64,000 nt of DNA from Cichorium intybus (lineage: Eukaryota > Streptophyta > Magnoliopsida > Asterales > Asteraceae). The position numbers and the translations under genes were made by a program. Within the stretch, counting starts at the first letter, position 1. The number at the start of each line of letters is the position of its first letter. The stretch is from the NCBI GenBank assembly GCA_023525715.1, contig CM042015.1:85790750-85854749 (forward strand), read 5' to 3'. This document shows positions 25,701-37,530 of the stretch, piece by piece. The notes below the pieces were generated by a model. The model saw only the letters and a list, made by a program, of their open reading frames with translations. It did not search any database and was not told where the DNA came from.

Positions 25701-26640
25701 TTACTATTCAAAGTTATAACGACTAGTTGCCATGACTTGGATTATATTGATGTTTGTTGTTTGTTGTGTGCAATATATTATCTAGTTGCCATGACTAGGA
25801 GGTAATTAATGTTTTAATGGCCATTTTTTGCAGTTATACTATATAGTTTCCATGATTAAGATGATTATGGATGTTGATATTTGATGTTTATGGCTATGTT
25901 ATCTAGTTGCCATGATGAGGATGGTATTTCATGTTGTTGTTTGAGGTAGTGATTTTTAGTTTTCATTGTAGATATTAAAGGTATTTACCAATTCTAGGTA
26001 TTTTTCGATGTTGTGGTTATTGTACCTTTCTCGATGTTGTTGTTTGTTGTGCGTTTCTAAATGTTGCACTTTGTTGTGTCTTTCTTGATGTTGTAGTTTG
26101 TGAAGTCTCTTTGATGTCACAGTTTGTTGTGGGATTTTTTTGTATGTAATCGTTGGGGTGAGGTGACGAGTATTGTTTATTCTAGGCGGGTCTTTAAACA
26201 CGAGTATGTTAGCTATCAATGAGTATATGGATTTAGTGAGCACATATATCCATATTATTTCCGCATGGTATCCTTATAAGAATATATACAATCGTAGATG
26301 TGTGTATTCTTTCCTTTGATTTTCGAAATCCTTATGGGATTCAATAAGAGCACGTATATGTGTAGCTTTTTGAGTTTTTCCATTGATGTTTTTATAGGTT
26401 TTCCTAGGATTCTATATGATCATGGATATGTATATTTTGTTATTTTTTGTTCTTAAATTTCCTTATAGAATTATATATGAGCATAGATATGCACATTGTT
26501 TCCTTGGTAGGTTTTGATATGTTTTTCTTGAATTTGATAAGAGGTAAAATTTCTTAGAGTTTTCATGGTCGGATATTATTTCCCAGACTTCATACAAGCA
26601 TATATTTATAATGTTTCCATGTGTTTTTTTACATGTTGAC
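25700..26640. repeat. Degenerate tandem-repeat field with several periods
   Basis: CTAGTTGCCATGA-type words recur at about 25733, 25792, 25853 and 25912, a period of about 60 bp over four copies. From about 25995 to 26130 a TTTCTCGATGTTGTTGTTTG-type unit of about 28 bp repeats about five times. From 26230 to 26540 a looser unit of about 85 bp recurs, containing GAGCATAGATATG-like words, CCTTATAGGATT-like words and TTTTCC. No coding capacity. Confidence 0.6.
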
Positions 26641-26838
26641 TAAGCTGGGATAGGAGTTAGTAGCATACTCAGGGTAGCATTGGATTGATAGATATTACAT
26701 TGTGGTGTCATTTAGACTATGAAGTTATCTGAGTGATGATGTGTTGTTAATGTTGTGTTTTTGGATTATGGTTGGGATATTTGTTGTACAATGTTGTATT
26801 TGTTTCATGTATACAGATTTAGTCATGTATGGTTGTTA

Positions 26839-26938
<100 letters not shown>

Positions 26939-27632
26939 AAACTCCTCAATAAGAATATTCTAGTTATGAGAAAATATCCACTATAATAGGCTTTTACAAT
27001 AAGTCAAAGGTTACAAATTAAGTATTTTTAACAATTTGAGACCTTAACTACCACTATTGATAATTCTCATTTATTGTTTTTCTTTCTATTATTAATTCGA
27101 TTAATGATTGTAAGACACCAACGATGATATTTAATGCAATATTCAAAAAGCACAATCCCATAGTTAGCTACAAATGGTTACAACAACAGCAAAAGTATCA
27201 ACCCAATGTCATACACATGGAGTAAGGATGAGATAGGATGGTCGGTAGAAATGGAAATAAAATATAAATCCAATTAAATATATAGAAAGAAAAATAAATT
27301 AAGTGAACCTAGTTAGAGAATTATTGGCATAATATCCCTGCATAAATATAAAGATTGATAAACGAAAAAGGACATGCACAAGGATAATTTGAAAGGTCAC
27401 TCCGTGAAACATATATAAATACACAAGTAATAGAAGTACTTACACTATCTTCCTATATCCTTTCGGGCGTCCTCTCCTCCTCGCACTGTCGACTGTGATA
27501 CTCTCTACTCTCCTAATAACAACGACCGATAATCAAGATAATTTATTCTTTAACCTTAAATTCAATTTTATTACATCGACATTTACATATATTCCTATTA
27601 TATTTGCATCAAAAGAATAAAAAACATCAAAG

Positions 27633-27855
27633 GGTTTGTAGCCTAGCAACATACTTGTTGTTTGAAATGTGCCTCTCTATATAAGCCAGGGGTTCAACCC
27701 CCGTTTGGGAAAAAAGGTTCAAGTCCCATTTGGGAGAAAATGTTCAACTATTGCTTGAGACAAAATATGCATCACTTGAGACAAAATATTCAATTTAGGG
27801 ATATAATAATTGAATAAGTGTATGAGTGTGTGTGTCATCCATTAAAAACTGAAAA
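27633..27855 (+). mobile_element. Probable tRNA-derived SINE
   Basis: GGGTTTGTAGCCTAGCAAC resembles a tRNA A box. GGGGTTCAACCCCCG, with GGTTCAAGTCCC after it, resembles B boxes. A GTGTGTGTCATCC segment and A-rich tail close the element. No clear TSD was identified. Confidence 0.5.
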
Positions 27856-27935
27856 AAAGTAAACTAATTAAATATTGCAAAAATAATTATTATTTCGATG
27901 AAGTCTTGACATATTTTCATATATGATAAAAAGAT

Positions 27936-28790
27936 GAGTTATTCACTAAAATGACCACTTTTGGAAGTCAATATACCCAAGAGATCATATTTTTCATCTT
28001 TATTTACAAAATAACTACTAAAATGGAGAAAAAAAACTACATATTGTTATTATTTTCTAACAAAAATCTCAATTTGATGGCAAAACAATCACCAAGTTTA
28101 GCCACAAATCTACAAGTATCTTAATGTTGGAGAAAAGTGCACGAGATAAATATATATATTTTTTTGCAAGTAAGTTTTTTAGTATATTTTATTTTACAAA
28201 AAGCACATAAATCTAGTTTTTTTTTTAAACCGGAAGAAATTAGAAAGGAGAAGACGATGGTTACAAACATCCGTTGCTATTTATTGATTTGTATTATATA
28301 TGAATATTATTTATTTCTTATTATATGTCCTTTTAAGATTGGGAAATGGGAAGACATGGAAACTCACATCATAAAACAGAGAAAGAACGAAGAAAGTTGT
28401 AAAACCGGACCATGAAAGAGGTAGAAACCATGCCTATTGTCGTTGTTGGAGGCGTGAACACAGGAAAGGGCCCCCAAAGGTGTTGTTGGAGGCATGAACA
28501 CACAAATAAGGACTCGAGATGACGATATTCGGGAATGATAAATTCGAATTGGTGGGAGTTGAAAGGAAAGAGGTGTTGAAGGAGTATTAAAGGAGAGAGG
28601 CATTGAAGGAAGGAGGCTGTAAGGTTGAAAGTGTGATTGGTAAATATATAAGAAGTTGCGTAGGCCAAAACCCATTCGCGAATTAGAGAGCCTATTTGGC
28701 GGGAATAGTGGTAATTTCTTGTTAAAGAGTAATTGAGTAGATTTTAGGTAATATATGTCCTTCAAATATGTTCATTTTAGTAAATAACTC
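27936..28790. mobile_element. Mutator-like element, non-autonomous, 855 bp
   Basis: Ends GAGTTATTCACTAAAATGA and (complement of right end) GAGTTATTTACTAAAATGA form an inverted repeat of about 32 bp. The flanking nonamers TAAAAAGAT and TACAAAAAT agree at 7 of 9 positions, compatible with an aged MULE TSD. The interior has a direct repeat of GTTGTTGGAGGC..TGAACACA (around 28441 and 28481) and a minus-strand open frame of 133 codons (28364-28765) that resembles no family I know. Confidence 0.55.
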
Positions 28791-29545
28791 TACAAAAATT
28801 CTATATTTGACAATAAGAATATTTAATCGTCAACAAGGGCGGATCTAAACATGTATCATTAAGGCTAATAGTCTCTATGTATATAACCTAATAGCTTAGT
28901 TGATTATTCATATCTACTATTTAAGTGGATGCCATAAGCTTAAACTTGAATAACATCAATGTAGTTTTTTCAATTATCTCTATGGGGTAGTAAAGTATAT
29001 TGATTTATATTTAAAACCTTATACAAGATACTATAAATAAATGGACCACTAAATGTATGTGTAATATATTTTTAGATAGTCTAATTTATAGACAACTATG
29101 ATAAATAATAATGCCCTAAAAGAATAAAAAACAAAAAGAGAAAATGACGTAAGAGGTTAACAAACATTTTGTTGTGTTCAAAAAATACCATTGAACTTTA
29201 TTTATTGTATGATATACCATTAAACTTGCTAAATTATTCAAAAACACCATTTCTACCTGTAGTAACATGTTTACTCGATTTCATTTCCAAAAAGGAATGT
29301 TGATGTAGATGTTACATGGCAGGGAGAATGTCGTAGTAAGGTAATAAATTTTCCCATTTGTTAAAAAATTACACTAAAAATTAATTAATTTTATAAAAAG
29401 CCATTTTTTTGACTTTGCCCATTAGAATTTTTTGCTTACTTAGATATCTCTTTCTGTTTCTTTTTCTCTTTGTATGCCTCTTTATTACTTTCTCTATTTG
29501 TATGCCTCTTTGTCCATTATACTTTTTCTCTTTGAATGAGAGGTT

Positions 29546-29622
29546 GGATGATGAAGAAGTTATGTTAAATGATGAGTTAGATGATGAAGAAGCCAATTTA
29601 AATGATGAGTTGGATGATGAGA
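29546..29622 (+). repeat. 33-bp tandem repeat encoding an acidic LNDELDDEE unit
   Basis: About 2.3 copies of TTRGATGATGAAGAAG..AATGATGAG stay in phase as Asp/Glu-rich repeats at the end of a 74-codon frame (29409-29633). No upstream coding signal supports a real gene, so it is probably a microsatellite-like expansion or a captured fragment. Confidence 0.5.
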
Positions 29623-30351
29623 AAATAGGGTAGCTAGGAAGGCTAAAGCTAAGAAAATAAGGTATGAAGGAGGAGTTGAAAACTATTGCTTATAAACAAT
29701 AAACCACCAAAGTAGCATTAAATGTAAACTTAATAGCGATAAGAGGAACCGTCAAAACATCTTCTCTTCAATGCTTTTAAAGCAGGAGAAGCCACCTAAT
29801 TATCTTGTCTTCAATGCTTCTTTTAAATGCATTAACTCTTAAAACCTTGTAAATTGAAAAGGCACCAAAATGTCTAATCGATAAATGCCTTCCTATATCT
29901 AGGTAATATTGAGACATTGATCTTCCATTTCTTTATAAACAATCAAGATTAGTAAGAGTATTTACAAATGCTAACCCCTATAGAAAAAATCAGATTAATA
30001 AAATACTCCTCATTCAAGAAAATGACATCTTCATCCTTCTTTGAGAAATACCAACTTGTTCCTGAAATTAATTAAGATTTGGGGAGGCTATCAAATAAAG
30101 AATGAAGTTTTGAGTAAATGGGAAGAAATAAATTCATTGATTAAACAAAAAAGAGGAATGACCGAATAACTTGGTGCCTTTCCTTATAGTACCAACATGT
30201 GCTTAACACAACTCTACCTAAGTGACTCAATAGTAAAAGATGTGTAGAACCTCGATACATTGGTAAATGTGGTGGAGGTTCTTGATGCAAGGATGTAGAA
30301 TAAGATATAGTCCTTGAGAAAATCAAGGATATGTGACTATATGTTTGTAGT

Positions 30352-30480
30352 TTAAGTATATGTTCTTTCCACATGTTGAAGTTTAAATATATGTTACTTT
30401 TCCTTACTTTAGTTTAAATATATGTTCTTTGTACATTGTTAGATATATATGTTACATTTTCCTTACTTTAGTTTATACAT
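30352..30480. repeat. Alternating ~31-bp direct repeats
   Basis: Units beginning AGTTTAAATATATGTT recur about four times, alternately followed by CTTTCCACATGTTG/CTTTGTACATTGTT and ACTTTTCCTTACTTT-type tails. Confidence 0.6.
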
Positions 30481-31077
30481 ATGCCATTTTGTGCATCATG
30501 CATGTTGTGAGAGAGGGAAGGAGAGTGCGTATGTTATTTGTGTGTGAGCGAGTGAGAGATATAATCTTCAACAAAACAAACTTTAGCATCACTAACCAAA
30601 TTAAACTAAACACATTATGTATTGGTCATTTTATTCTAAAGAATCAAAATACACAAGTTTCAATATGTTAATAAGAGAAAAGTTAAATAGAATGTTATAA
30701 ACATATGGATTTGCCAAAGTACAACGCTCTAATTAGAAAATGATTTTACGTACACTGCTCATATATAAAATTGAAAGTCAACTAAAACAAACACGAGTTA
30801 AAGTCAAAATGGTATTTTTGTAGGATTTATCGAGTTTAATGATATTTTTTAAACAAAGAGAAAATTTTATCACCCCTTCCTAAGACATTCTCCCTACCAT
30901 TTAATATCAATGTCAACATTTCCCTTTTTTGTTCGAAATAAAATCGGGTAGCTGCAACTACTACACTACAGGTGGTAACAATGTTTATTGGACACTTAAG
31001 AAGTTAAATGGTGTAATATGCAAGGAAAAAATTAATTATATCTTTGAATAAAATGAAAAGTTGATTACGCTCGTAAA

Positions 31078-31382
31078 GCATCCACAATAAAAAGAACTTT
31101 TTCAAAAAACTTAAAATAAAAAAAGCTTGTTTTTATCTCCACAATAAATTAGTCTTTTCAATTTGTTTTTTTATAAGGCCCATATTAAGTTTATTTATAG
31201 TTGGTTAAATACCTATAAAATCCACCAAATCATTAAAAAAAACTCTTGACAAAAACTTATTAATTAACAAGCCCAATATAAATAGGTCTTGGCTTAGAAA
31301 AGCTTAACCAATACAATCTCAATTAGGTTTTTGGGTTGAAAAAACTTTAAAAATTTTCTAAAAAACTTATATTGTGGATCCT
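31078..31382. mobile_element. MITE with GCATCCACAATA / TATTGTGGATCC ends
   Basis: About 305 bp. The ends are inverted repeats that continue less well into A/T-rich arms with AAAAAACTT. No coding region and no clear TSD. Confidence 0.45.
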
Positions 31383-31467
31383 GTCATGTTCCCAAACAAA
31401 AATTATTACAAAATGACAAACACGATTTCTTATTTACATTACCACTTTACATCATATCTTACATATA

Positions 31468-31612
31468 AATTTTTTTTTTTTTTTTTTGGAACGACAAATC
31501 TATCCTACTCTATATAATCACCACCTTAAATCCACATATTCCCCATAGTGGGATTGAACCCTCAACCTCAAGGTTGGAGGGCGACGCCTTACCACTTGGC
31601 CAAGAGGCCATT
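31468..31612 (-). mobile_element. tRNA-derived SINE, same family as 4728-4858
   Basis: A T run of about 18 on the plus strand (A tail) is followed by GGAACGACAAATCTATCCTAC, shared with the SINE near 4.73 kb. A B-box complement (GGGATTGAACCCTCAACCTC) and an A-box complement (CCACTTGGCCAAGAGGCC) come next. The TSD is uncertain because the flanks are T-rich and locally duplicated (TTATCTATAATTTTTTTAAA near 31619 and 31686). Confidence 0.65.
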
Positions 31613-31887
31613 AGTTAATTATCTATAATTTTTTTAAATAATTACGACATATACATCCTAATCACAAAATGTCTTCTTAGTTATTTTATCTATAATTTTT
31701 TTAAATAATTACGAGTTACTAATAAAAAATTGAATTCTCGTATACCCAATATTAGTTAATTATCAGATACTTTTTATTACATATTTAGATACCGTAAAGT
31801 ACATAAAACGAAATAAAATACCCTCAAAAGTAAATGCTTGATTACGAGCAGAATTTGGTAGTCTAACTAAAAGTAGCTTTATTTTTT

Positions 31888-32084
31888 GGGTTTTTGACCA
31901 ATATGGGTAATTATGTTTTCAAAGTGTACAAATTTAGTCACTTAAGTTTTTTTTTTGTAAAATACATCACTTATGTTTTAAAAACCTGCTGATCTCATCC
32001 TTATGACTGGCTAACGTAGGTAACGTGGGGTTTTTGACGTATATGGGTAACTATGTTTCCAAAGTGTACAATTTTAGTCACTTA

Positions 32085-32123
<39 letters not shown>

Positions 32124-33239
32124 TAAAATAAATTTTTAAAATTTTTTTTTTACATTTTTTATTTTTTTCATTTTTGATTTTCTTTTAGTTTATTTTTAAT
32201 TCTTTTAATACATTATTTAAAATTTTTTATTTTTATACAATTTTTATTATATTTTTCTTTGTTAGTTTCTTTTTTCTTTTCCATTTTCCATTTTCTTTTA
32301 GTTTCTATTTTCTTTTTTTAATGCAATATTTAAAGATCTTTTATTTTTATACCCTTTTTATTATAATTTATATTTTTTAACTCTTTTTTCTTTTTCTTTT
32401 ACTTTATTTTTTCATTTTGTTAATACATTATTTAAAACTCGTCAAACTGGTGGAACACAATTTGCAGTACTTATTAAAAACTTTGACCAGACTTATTTAT
32501 TTATCGATGTTGCTGACAGCAACGTGGTTAGCACAGGCACCGAAGACGTGGATTAAATATAACACGTTAAAGTTTTTAATAGGTATTGTAAATTGTATTC
32601 CATAAGTTTAATAAGTTTTATTGATGTGAAAGACAAAATAAAGATGAACTCACGGTGTTGCGGGAGGAAGAAGACGACGGCGAAGGTGGTAGACAGTGGT
32701 AACAGACGATGGTGGTAATGGCGGTACATGGTGGTAGTAATGGTGGAAGCTTTTCTTATATAATAATAATATAAAAATAAATTTAAATCTAAATTAACTA
32801 GAAAGAAAAAAATATAATAAAAAGGGTATATAAAGGAAAAGACTAAAAAAATGTAAACGTAAAAAAAACTTAAAGGAAAATGAAAACGAAAAAAAAAAGG
32901 AAAAGACTAAAAAAATGTAAAATATATAAAAATGGTATAAAAATAAAAAAAAATCTTTAAATAGTTTATTTAAAAAAGGAAATAAAAGGAAAAGATGAAA
33001 AGGCAATTAGGAAAAAATAGAAATTAAAATATAAAAAAAACTTAAGTGACTAAATTTGTACACTTTGGAAACATAGTTACCCATATAGGTCAAAAACCCC
33101 ACGTTACCCACGTTAGCCGGTCATAAGGATGAGATCAGCAGGTTTTTAAAACATAAGTGATGTATTTTACAAAAAAAAAACTTAAGTGACTAAATTTGTA
33201 CACTTTGGAAACATAGTTACCCATATAGGTCAAAAACCC
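31888..33239. mobile_element. Foldback Mutator-like element with duplicated ends, 9-bp TSD
   Basis: 1352 bp flanked by perfect 9-bp repeats TTATTTTTT (31879-31887 and 33240-33248). The ends are GGGTTTTTGACC and GGTCAAAAACCC. The outer ~75 bp (GGGTTTTTGAC to CACTTAAGTTTTTT) occurs twice on each side, about 140 bp apart, and between the copies lies CTGCTGATCTCATCCTTATG with its inverse. Further in, T-rich sequence on the left pairs with A-rich sequence on the right, so most of the element can fold. The central unique part (about 32430-32770) has a GGTGGTAATGG-rich stretch and no protein-coding evidence. Confidence 0.85.
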
Positions 33240-33367
33240 TTATTTTTTCTAAATGCTAGTGGCTTTTTCCCTTTCTTTAGTCCCCTAGCATTGCCAAAAG
33301 GACACATACCCCCTACTTTCATGTTAGCAGCTTAATCTGAATTCTAGTATGAGGAGAGGGAGGAAGA

Positions 33368-34157
33368 ATGATCACCATGGATAATAAACCAAATAAGCAA
33401 GAAACCCCATCTCCCCTCACCAATAAAGATCATGATTCCTCCCCTAGAAAGCCTCCACCCGCCTCCGCCACAGTGGTCGCCGGTGGCAGTGCCGGCGGAG
33501 ATAGGTTGAAGAGAGACGAGTGGAGTGAAGGGGCGGTTTCGAGTCTACTAGAGGCTTATGAAGCCAAGTGGGTGCTTCGTAATCGAGCCAAGCTAAAGGG
33601 TCATGACTGGGAAGATGTGGCTAAGTACGTGTCCTCACGCGCCAATTCAAGCAAGTCGCCTAAAACACAAACGCAGTGTAAGAATAAGATCGAGTCTATG
33701 AAGAAACGCTACCGTTCGGAGTCAGCCACCGCCGATGTATCGTCGTGGCCGCTGTTTCCTCGTTTGGATCTGTTGTTGCGTGGCAGCGGTGCTCCTTCTG
33801 TTGTAACAACAGCTGCATCTGGCTGTGATCCGCCGTCTTCTTCGATTCCGGTTGCTAATAATCTTCCTCTGATAGTGTTTGAACACGCGTCTGCACCGCA
33901 ACCTCCGCCTCCTCCGCCGATAATTCACTCATCGAGTCCGCCGGTCACTCTACCCGTACCCTTGTCGGTATCGACTCCGGTATATCAAGTAATTAGACAG
34001 AATTCAATCGATTCTAATGGAGTCAATCGGGAGAACAAGGTCAGTCGAGTTCTTTCCATTTCTTTGTTTTTAGAATAATTAAAATATTATTGTATTTTAT
34101 GCTCCAATCATTTGAAACTTGCAGTATTTTTCTTTAAAAATTAACATTTATTATTTT

Positions 34158-34219
<62 letters not shown>

Positions 34220-35272
34220 AAATCCTTAAATTATAGTATTAAAGGAATTACTTTTCTTGATTAAATACAATAATTTCTATTATTCGTATATTGTAAGAGA
34301 TCTTATATGTATCGTCGAATATATAAAATATATATACCACTTTTGGAAGGAAAACTCAAATATTGAAAGCATTGATTCATAGACTTCGAACTAAAAAGTG
34401 GAAAAACCATGAAATGAAATTGATAGACATTGGCGTAAATCATATTATTTGAGAATATCAAGAGTGAATTTGATGGTCTAGATTGTTTTTGATTTAATTG
34501 GTTGGTCTTATCAGCTGAGCTAGAGATAAAAAAAGTTCAATGATATGATAATTATAGATGACATTTTGTTGATGTAGATGTGAAACCGAAACTTGTCATG
34601 TTCTTATTGGATTATATGCTCTTCCAATAATGTTCTATTGAGAGTAGGTTTGTGACCAAACCCTAAACCTACTAAAGCGTATGGGACCGGTTACAAATAA
34701 CACGTAAAATAAAAGTTTGCTTGATTAATATCATATGAAAATTGTGTAGCACATGAAACCGTGTATTAACGGACTAAAGATGTTGATACCTAAATTCGAG
34801 AAATTGTATTTTTAGTATATATACAAATATATATTTATAAATCATATAATTTTGACCTTAATAGGAAGACGTGGTGGGCGTGAAAATGACTGAGAATCAA
34901 GTATCTGAAAAAATGGATATTGAGACCGACTGTAGTACCCCGGCACTCTATAGCAATGACAAGGAAAAGATACCGACGAAAAGCCACAAGTCAAGGATAA
35001 CAGATAATAGAAAAAGACGAAGAAAGGGAGAGAATTGGGATGTGGCTGAGAGCATACGATGGTTGGCTAAAGTAATGGTGAGGTCAGAACAGGCTAAAGT
35101 TGAGACAATGCGGGAGTTAGAGAAAATGAGAGCGGATGCTGAGGTTAAGAGAGGTGAGATTGATCTGAAAAGAACCGAGATAATTGCTCATACACAGTTA
35201 GAGATTGCTAGGCTCTTTGCTACAAGCTTTGGCAAAAGTGTTGATCCGTCTTTAAGGATCGGAAGGAGTTGA
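33368..35272 (+). CDS. Trihelix transcription factor, ASIL (SIP1-like) type, two exons
   Basis: Exon 1 33368-34039 and exon 2 34865-35272, joined in phase 0. The donor is AAG|GTCAGT and the acceptor AATAG|GAAGAC. The product is about 359 residues. A Pro/Ser/Thr-rich N-terminus is followed by the trihelix (Myb/SANT-like) DNA-binding domain at residues 48-120: RDEWSEGAVSSLLEAYEAKW, then LKGHDWEDVAKYV and TQCKNKIESMKKRY. A Pro-rich linker (PPPPPP) and a basic stretch (RKRRRK) follow. The C-terminal coiled coil (WLAKVMVRSEQAKVETMREL to LKRTEIIAHTQLEIARLFA) is typical of ASIL1/2-type nuclear repressors of seed-maturation genes. That role is family knowledge and not shown here. Met4 lies in a better context (ACCATGG) and may be the real start. 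The 825-bp intron carries (TA)n at 34161-34214. No lesions were seen. A MULE ends 119 bp upstream. Confidence 0.9.
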
Positions 35273-35275
35273 AGA

Positions 35276-35303
35276 GGGGGGGGGGGGGGGGGGGGGGGGG
35301 GGG
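35276..35303 (+). repeat. Poly(G) tract of 28 in the 3' UTR
   Basis: Three bases after the TGA of the trihelix gene comes an unbroken run of 28 G. It would be G-rich in the mRNA and could form quadruplexes. Its length may be inexact, because homopolymers are error-prone in assembly. Confidence 0.85.
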
Positions 35304-36816
35304 TTGATGATTGTTCCACCTATTCAACCATTTTAAGCATACTTTTATGTACTAATTGTTACAAGAAAACAACATTATACATCTATGTAAATGTAGATGT
35401 AAGAGCTTGTTATGTGATGTTGAAGCAAGTTTGTATCTTATATTTATGGGAAATTACTTAAAAAGATCGTCTCAATTGGAAAATATTGTAGAATGAATAA
35501 TGCAATTGTTTATTGGGTCAACCAACCGGTCCTATATGTTAATTTTAGCCTAAAAAATATGGATTTAAGGAAAATGTCGTAGGTTCAAGTTTTTTATCAC
35601 CTTTTTGGTTCAAGTACATCGCGGTTTATCTCTATTGTGGTAACTGTGAGATGTAGTGTTATGCTTTCTAAACCATCCAACACAAAATCATTCGACCAAT
35701 AAAATTGTGGTGCATTTCCTTATGGAAAATCTTAAATCTTAGTAAACATGTCCAAATGAATAGCTTTATAGGCAGTGTGATAAAATTTTGAGTAAATAGC
35801 CTATTATTGCCTTTTTTTAACTCGGTTATTATTGAAAAAGAAAGCCTTTTTACTATAGCTAATGGGCCCTATAGAAAACGGGTCAAATGTGCATTATCTT
35901 GCTAAAGATTTAGGCCCAGTATTCTATTACCTTTTTAAACTTTTTGATGTCGATTATTAAAAGGCTAAACGGGGCCTATTGCAAACGGATCAAATGTGCA
36001 TTTTCTTCCTAAAGAATTGGTCCATTCAGGCATTCACTAGAATGCTAGATAATCTAGATAGCATCCATGGAAGTTTATAAGTTCTTTTTCGTCTACACCT
36101 TTTTATTAGCTTAATCATAGATGTTTTCATGATCATTCAAGTTTGATGAAAAAACCAAACGCTCTAACTTCTCATATGTATAACCGATTACGTAGACCTA
36201 ATGTATCAACTAGAGATGAGCATGGCCCATCCAAGTCTGGTTCTGTTGGGCTCGGTCTGTGTAGTGCAAAAATAAGCCCATATTTGATTAAATCTCGAGG
36301 CAGCCAAGCCTGGTCCTTTTGTGCATGGTCCAATTTTTTTAACATGTTGTCATCTCCTTAATACTATTATAAATTTTCAAAACATAAATTGTTTTTAATA
36401 CATGTTTATGTTGAATACGCTTATCATAATAGTTTTTTCAAGCAAATATATATTTTTAATTTTACATCCGAGAGACTTGCTCGTGAAACTGTTATAACTT
36501 TTTGACAATAAAATAATTAGCATATGTTTGAAAATAACATTCACAAATTTACGGACCAACCATAATATTTAATTGTTGAGAAAACATAACGTACTTGAAT
36601 CCTTTGGCATTCATTTTGATGCGAAACTTCGATAACATATTAGAACGTATGTATGATGGTCTTTCTCAATAAAAGACCCCTTACTTTATTTTAATAAATA
36701 TTTAATGATTGGTAACACAATTGTAATCGAAATTGTTGTCTGATTTGTATATAAGGACCATCCATATTTTATACGAAAATACAGAAGGCCCTTTAAATCT
36801 AATATGATAATCATAT
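35304..36816. other. 3' flank and intergenic, no gene
   Basis: The first part must hold the trihelix gene's 3' UTR. An isolated hAT-like left end (TAGAGATGAGCATGG, about 36210) with GGGCTCGG words lies at 36210-36330, without a visible right end. Confidence 0.45.
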
Positions 36817-36819
36817 TTA

Positions 36820-37218
36820 GGCTATGTTTGACAGACTAACTGAAAAACTAGCTGCTAGCTGAAAAACTAGTGGTAGCTAGAAAACTAGCGACTAACTGAA
36901 AAACTTGCCGAGCAGAAAAACTAGCTGATAAAATAGATGACGTTTGGTAAAAACTAACTGATAAAACTAACTGGAAATCGTAAAATGACATAAAAGGACA
37001 TGTACAAAATTAATTCAATAAATGAAGCATATCCCATGCGAAGATAAAATGGGAACATTTTGAAACCGCTACTCAAAACGTTACTATTAGTAGCGTTTAA
37101 AAAACCTAGCTTGTTAGCTAGCTTATAAGTTAGTTTTTGGATTCCCAAACAAGTCAAACTAAAAAAGCTCGAAAAAAACGTTAGTTTATACGCTAGCTGT
37201 GGCGTGCCAAACACAGCC
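36820..37218. mobile_element. Tourist-type (PIF/Harbinger) MITE, TTA TSD
   Basis: 399 bp with ends GGCTATGTTTGACA and TGCCAAACACAGCC, flanked by TTA (36817-36819 and 37219-37221). The interior arms carry repeated CTAGCTG/AACTAGC words on both sides. TIR sequence and TSD fit Tourist MITEs. Confidence 0.8.
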
Positions 37219-37280
37219 TTATAATACTTAATTGAAAAATAAACGAATAGCCATGTAATCGATCAACCATATAATACCCG

Positions 37281-37530
37281 CACTAAAAGAAAAAGGCGAT
37301 ATAGCTACGGAGAGATTCCGTAGGAAAGGCATGATATTCCGTAGCTAAACATGAATAGCTACGAAATTTGCTACGGAACCAATCTGTGGTGAAAATCCTC
37401 GTAACTAAAGGGTCGTTATGGAATCCGTATCATTTTTGCTATGAAATTTGCTACAAAATTGTTCCCTGACACATTAGCCACAGAGAAATTTTGTAGCAAT
37501 TTTTGTAACAATACGTGAAAGCAGATGAGA
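37281..37530. mobile_element. CACTA-type transposon terminus (left end)
   Basis: Begins CACTAAAAGAAAAAGGCG and continues with tandem or inverted GCTACGGA/TCCGTAGC words (GATATAGCTACGGAG, GTAGCTAAAC, GCTACGAAATTTGCTACGG). These look like CACTA subterminal repeats. A matching TAGTG right end was not identified, so the element is partial or its limit is unknown. Confidence 0.55.

Larger units (their letters stand above)
29165..30870. mobile_element. Possible long-TIR element (MULE-like)
   Basis: A stretch at 29178-29250 with AATACCATTGAAC, then ACCATTAAAC, then ACACCATTT corresponds, inverted and imperfectly, to 30795-30870 (AAATGGTATTTTTG, GTTTAATGATATTTTTT). The ends were not located precisely and no TSD was found. 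It is listed because the two regions clearly pair. Confidence 0.35.

Noticed and set aside
28364..28765. 133-codon minus-strand ORF inside the MULE at 27936-28790
   Set aside because: It is low-complexity and Pro/Ser/Leu-rich, with no recognisable domain. Kept only as a remark in the MULE entry.
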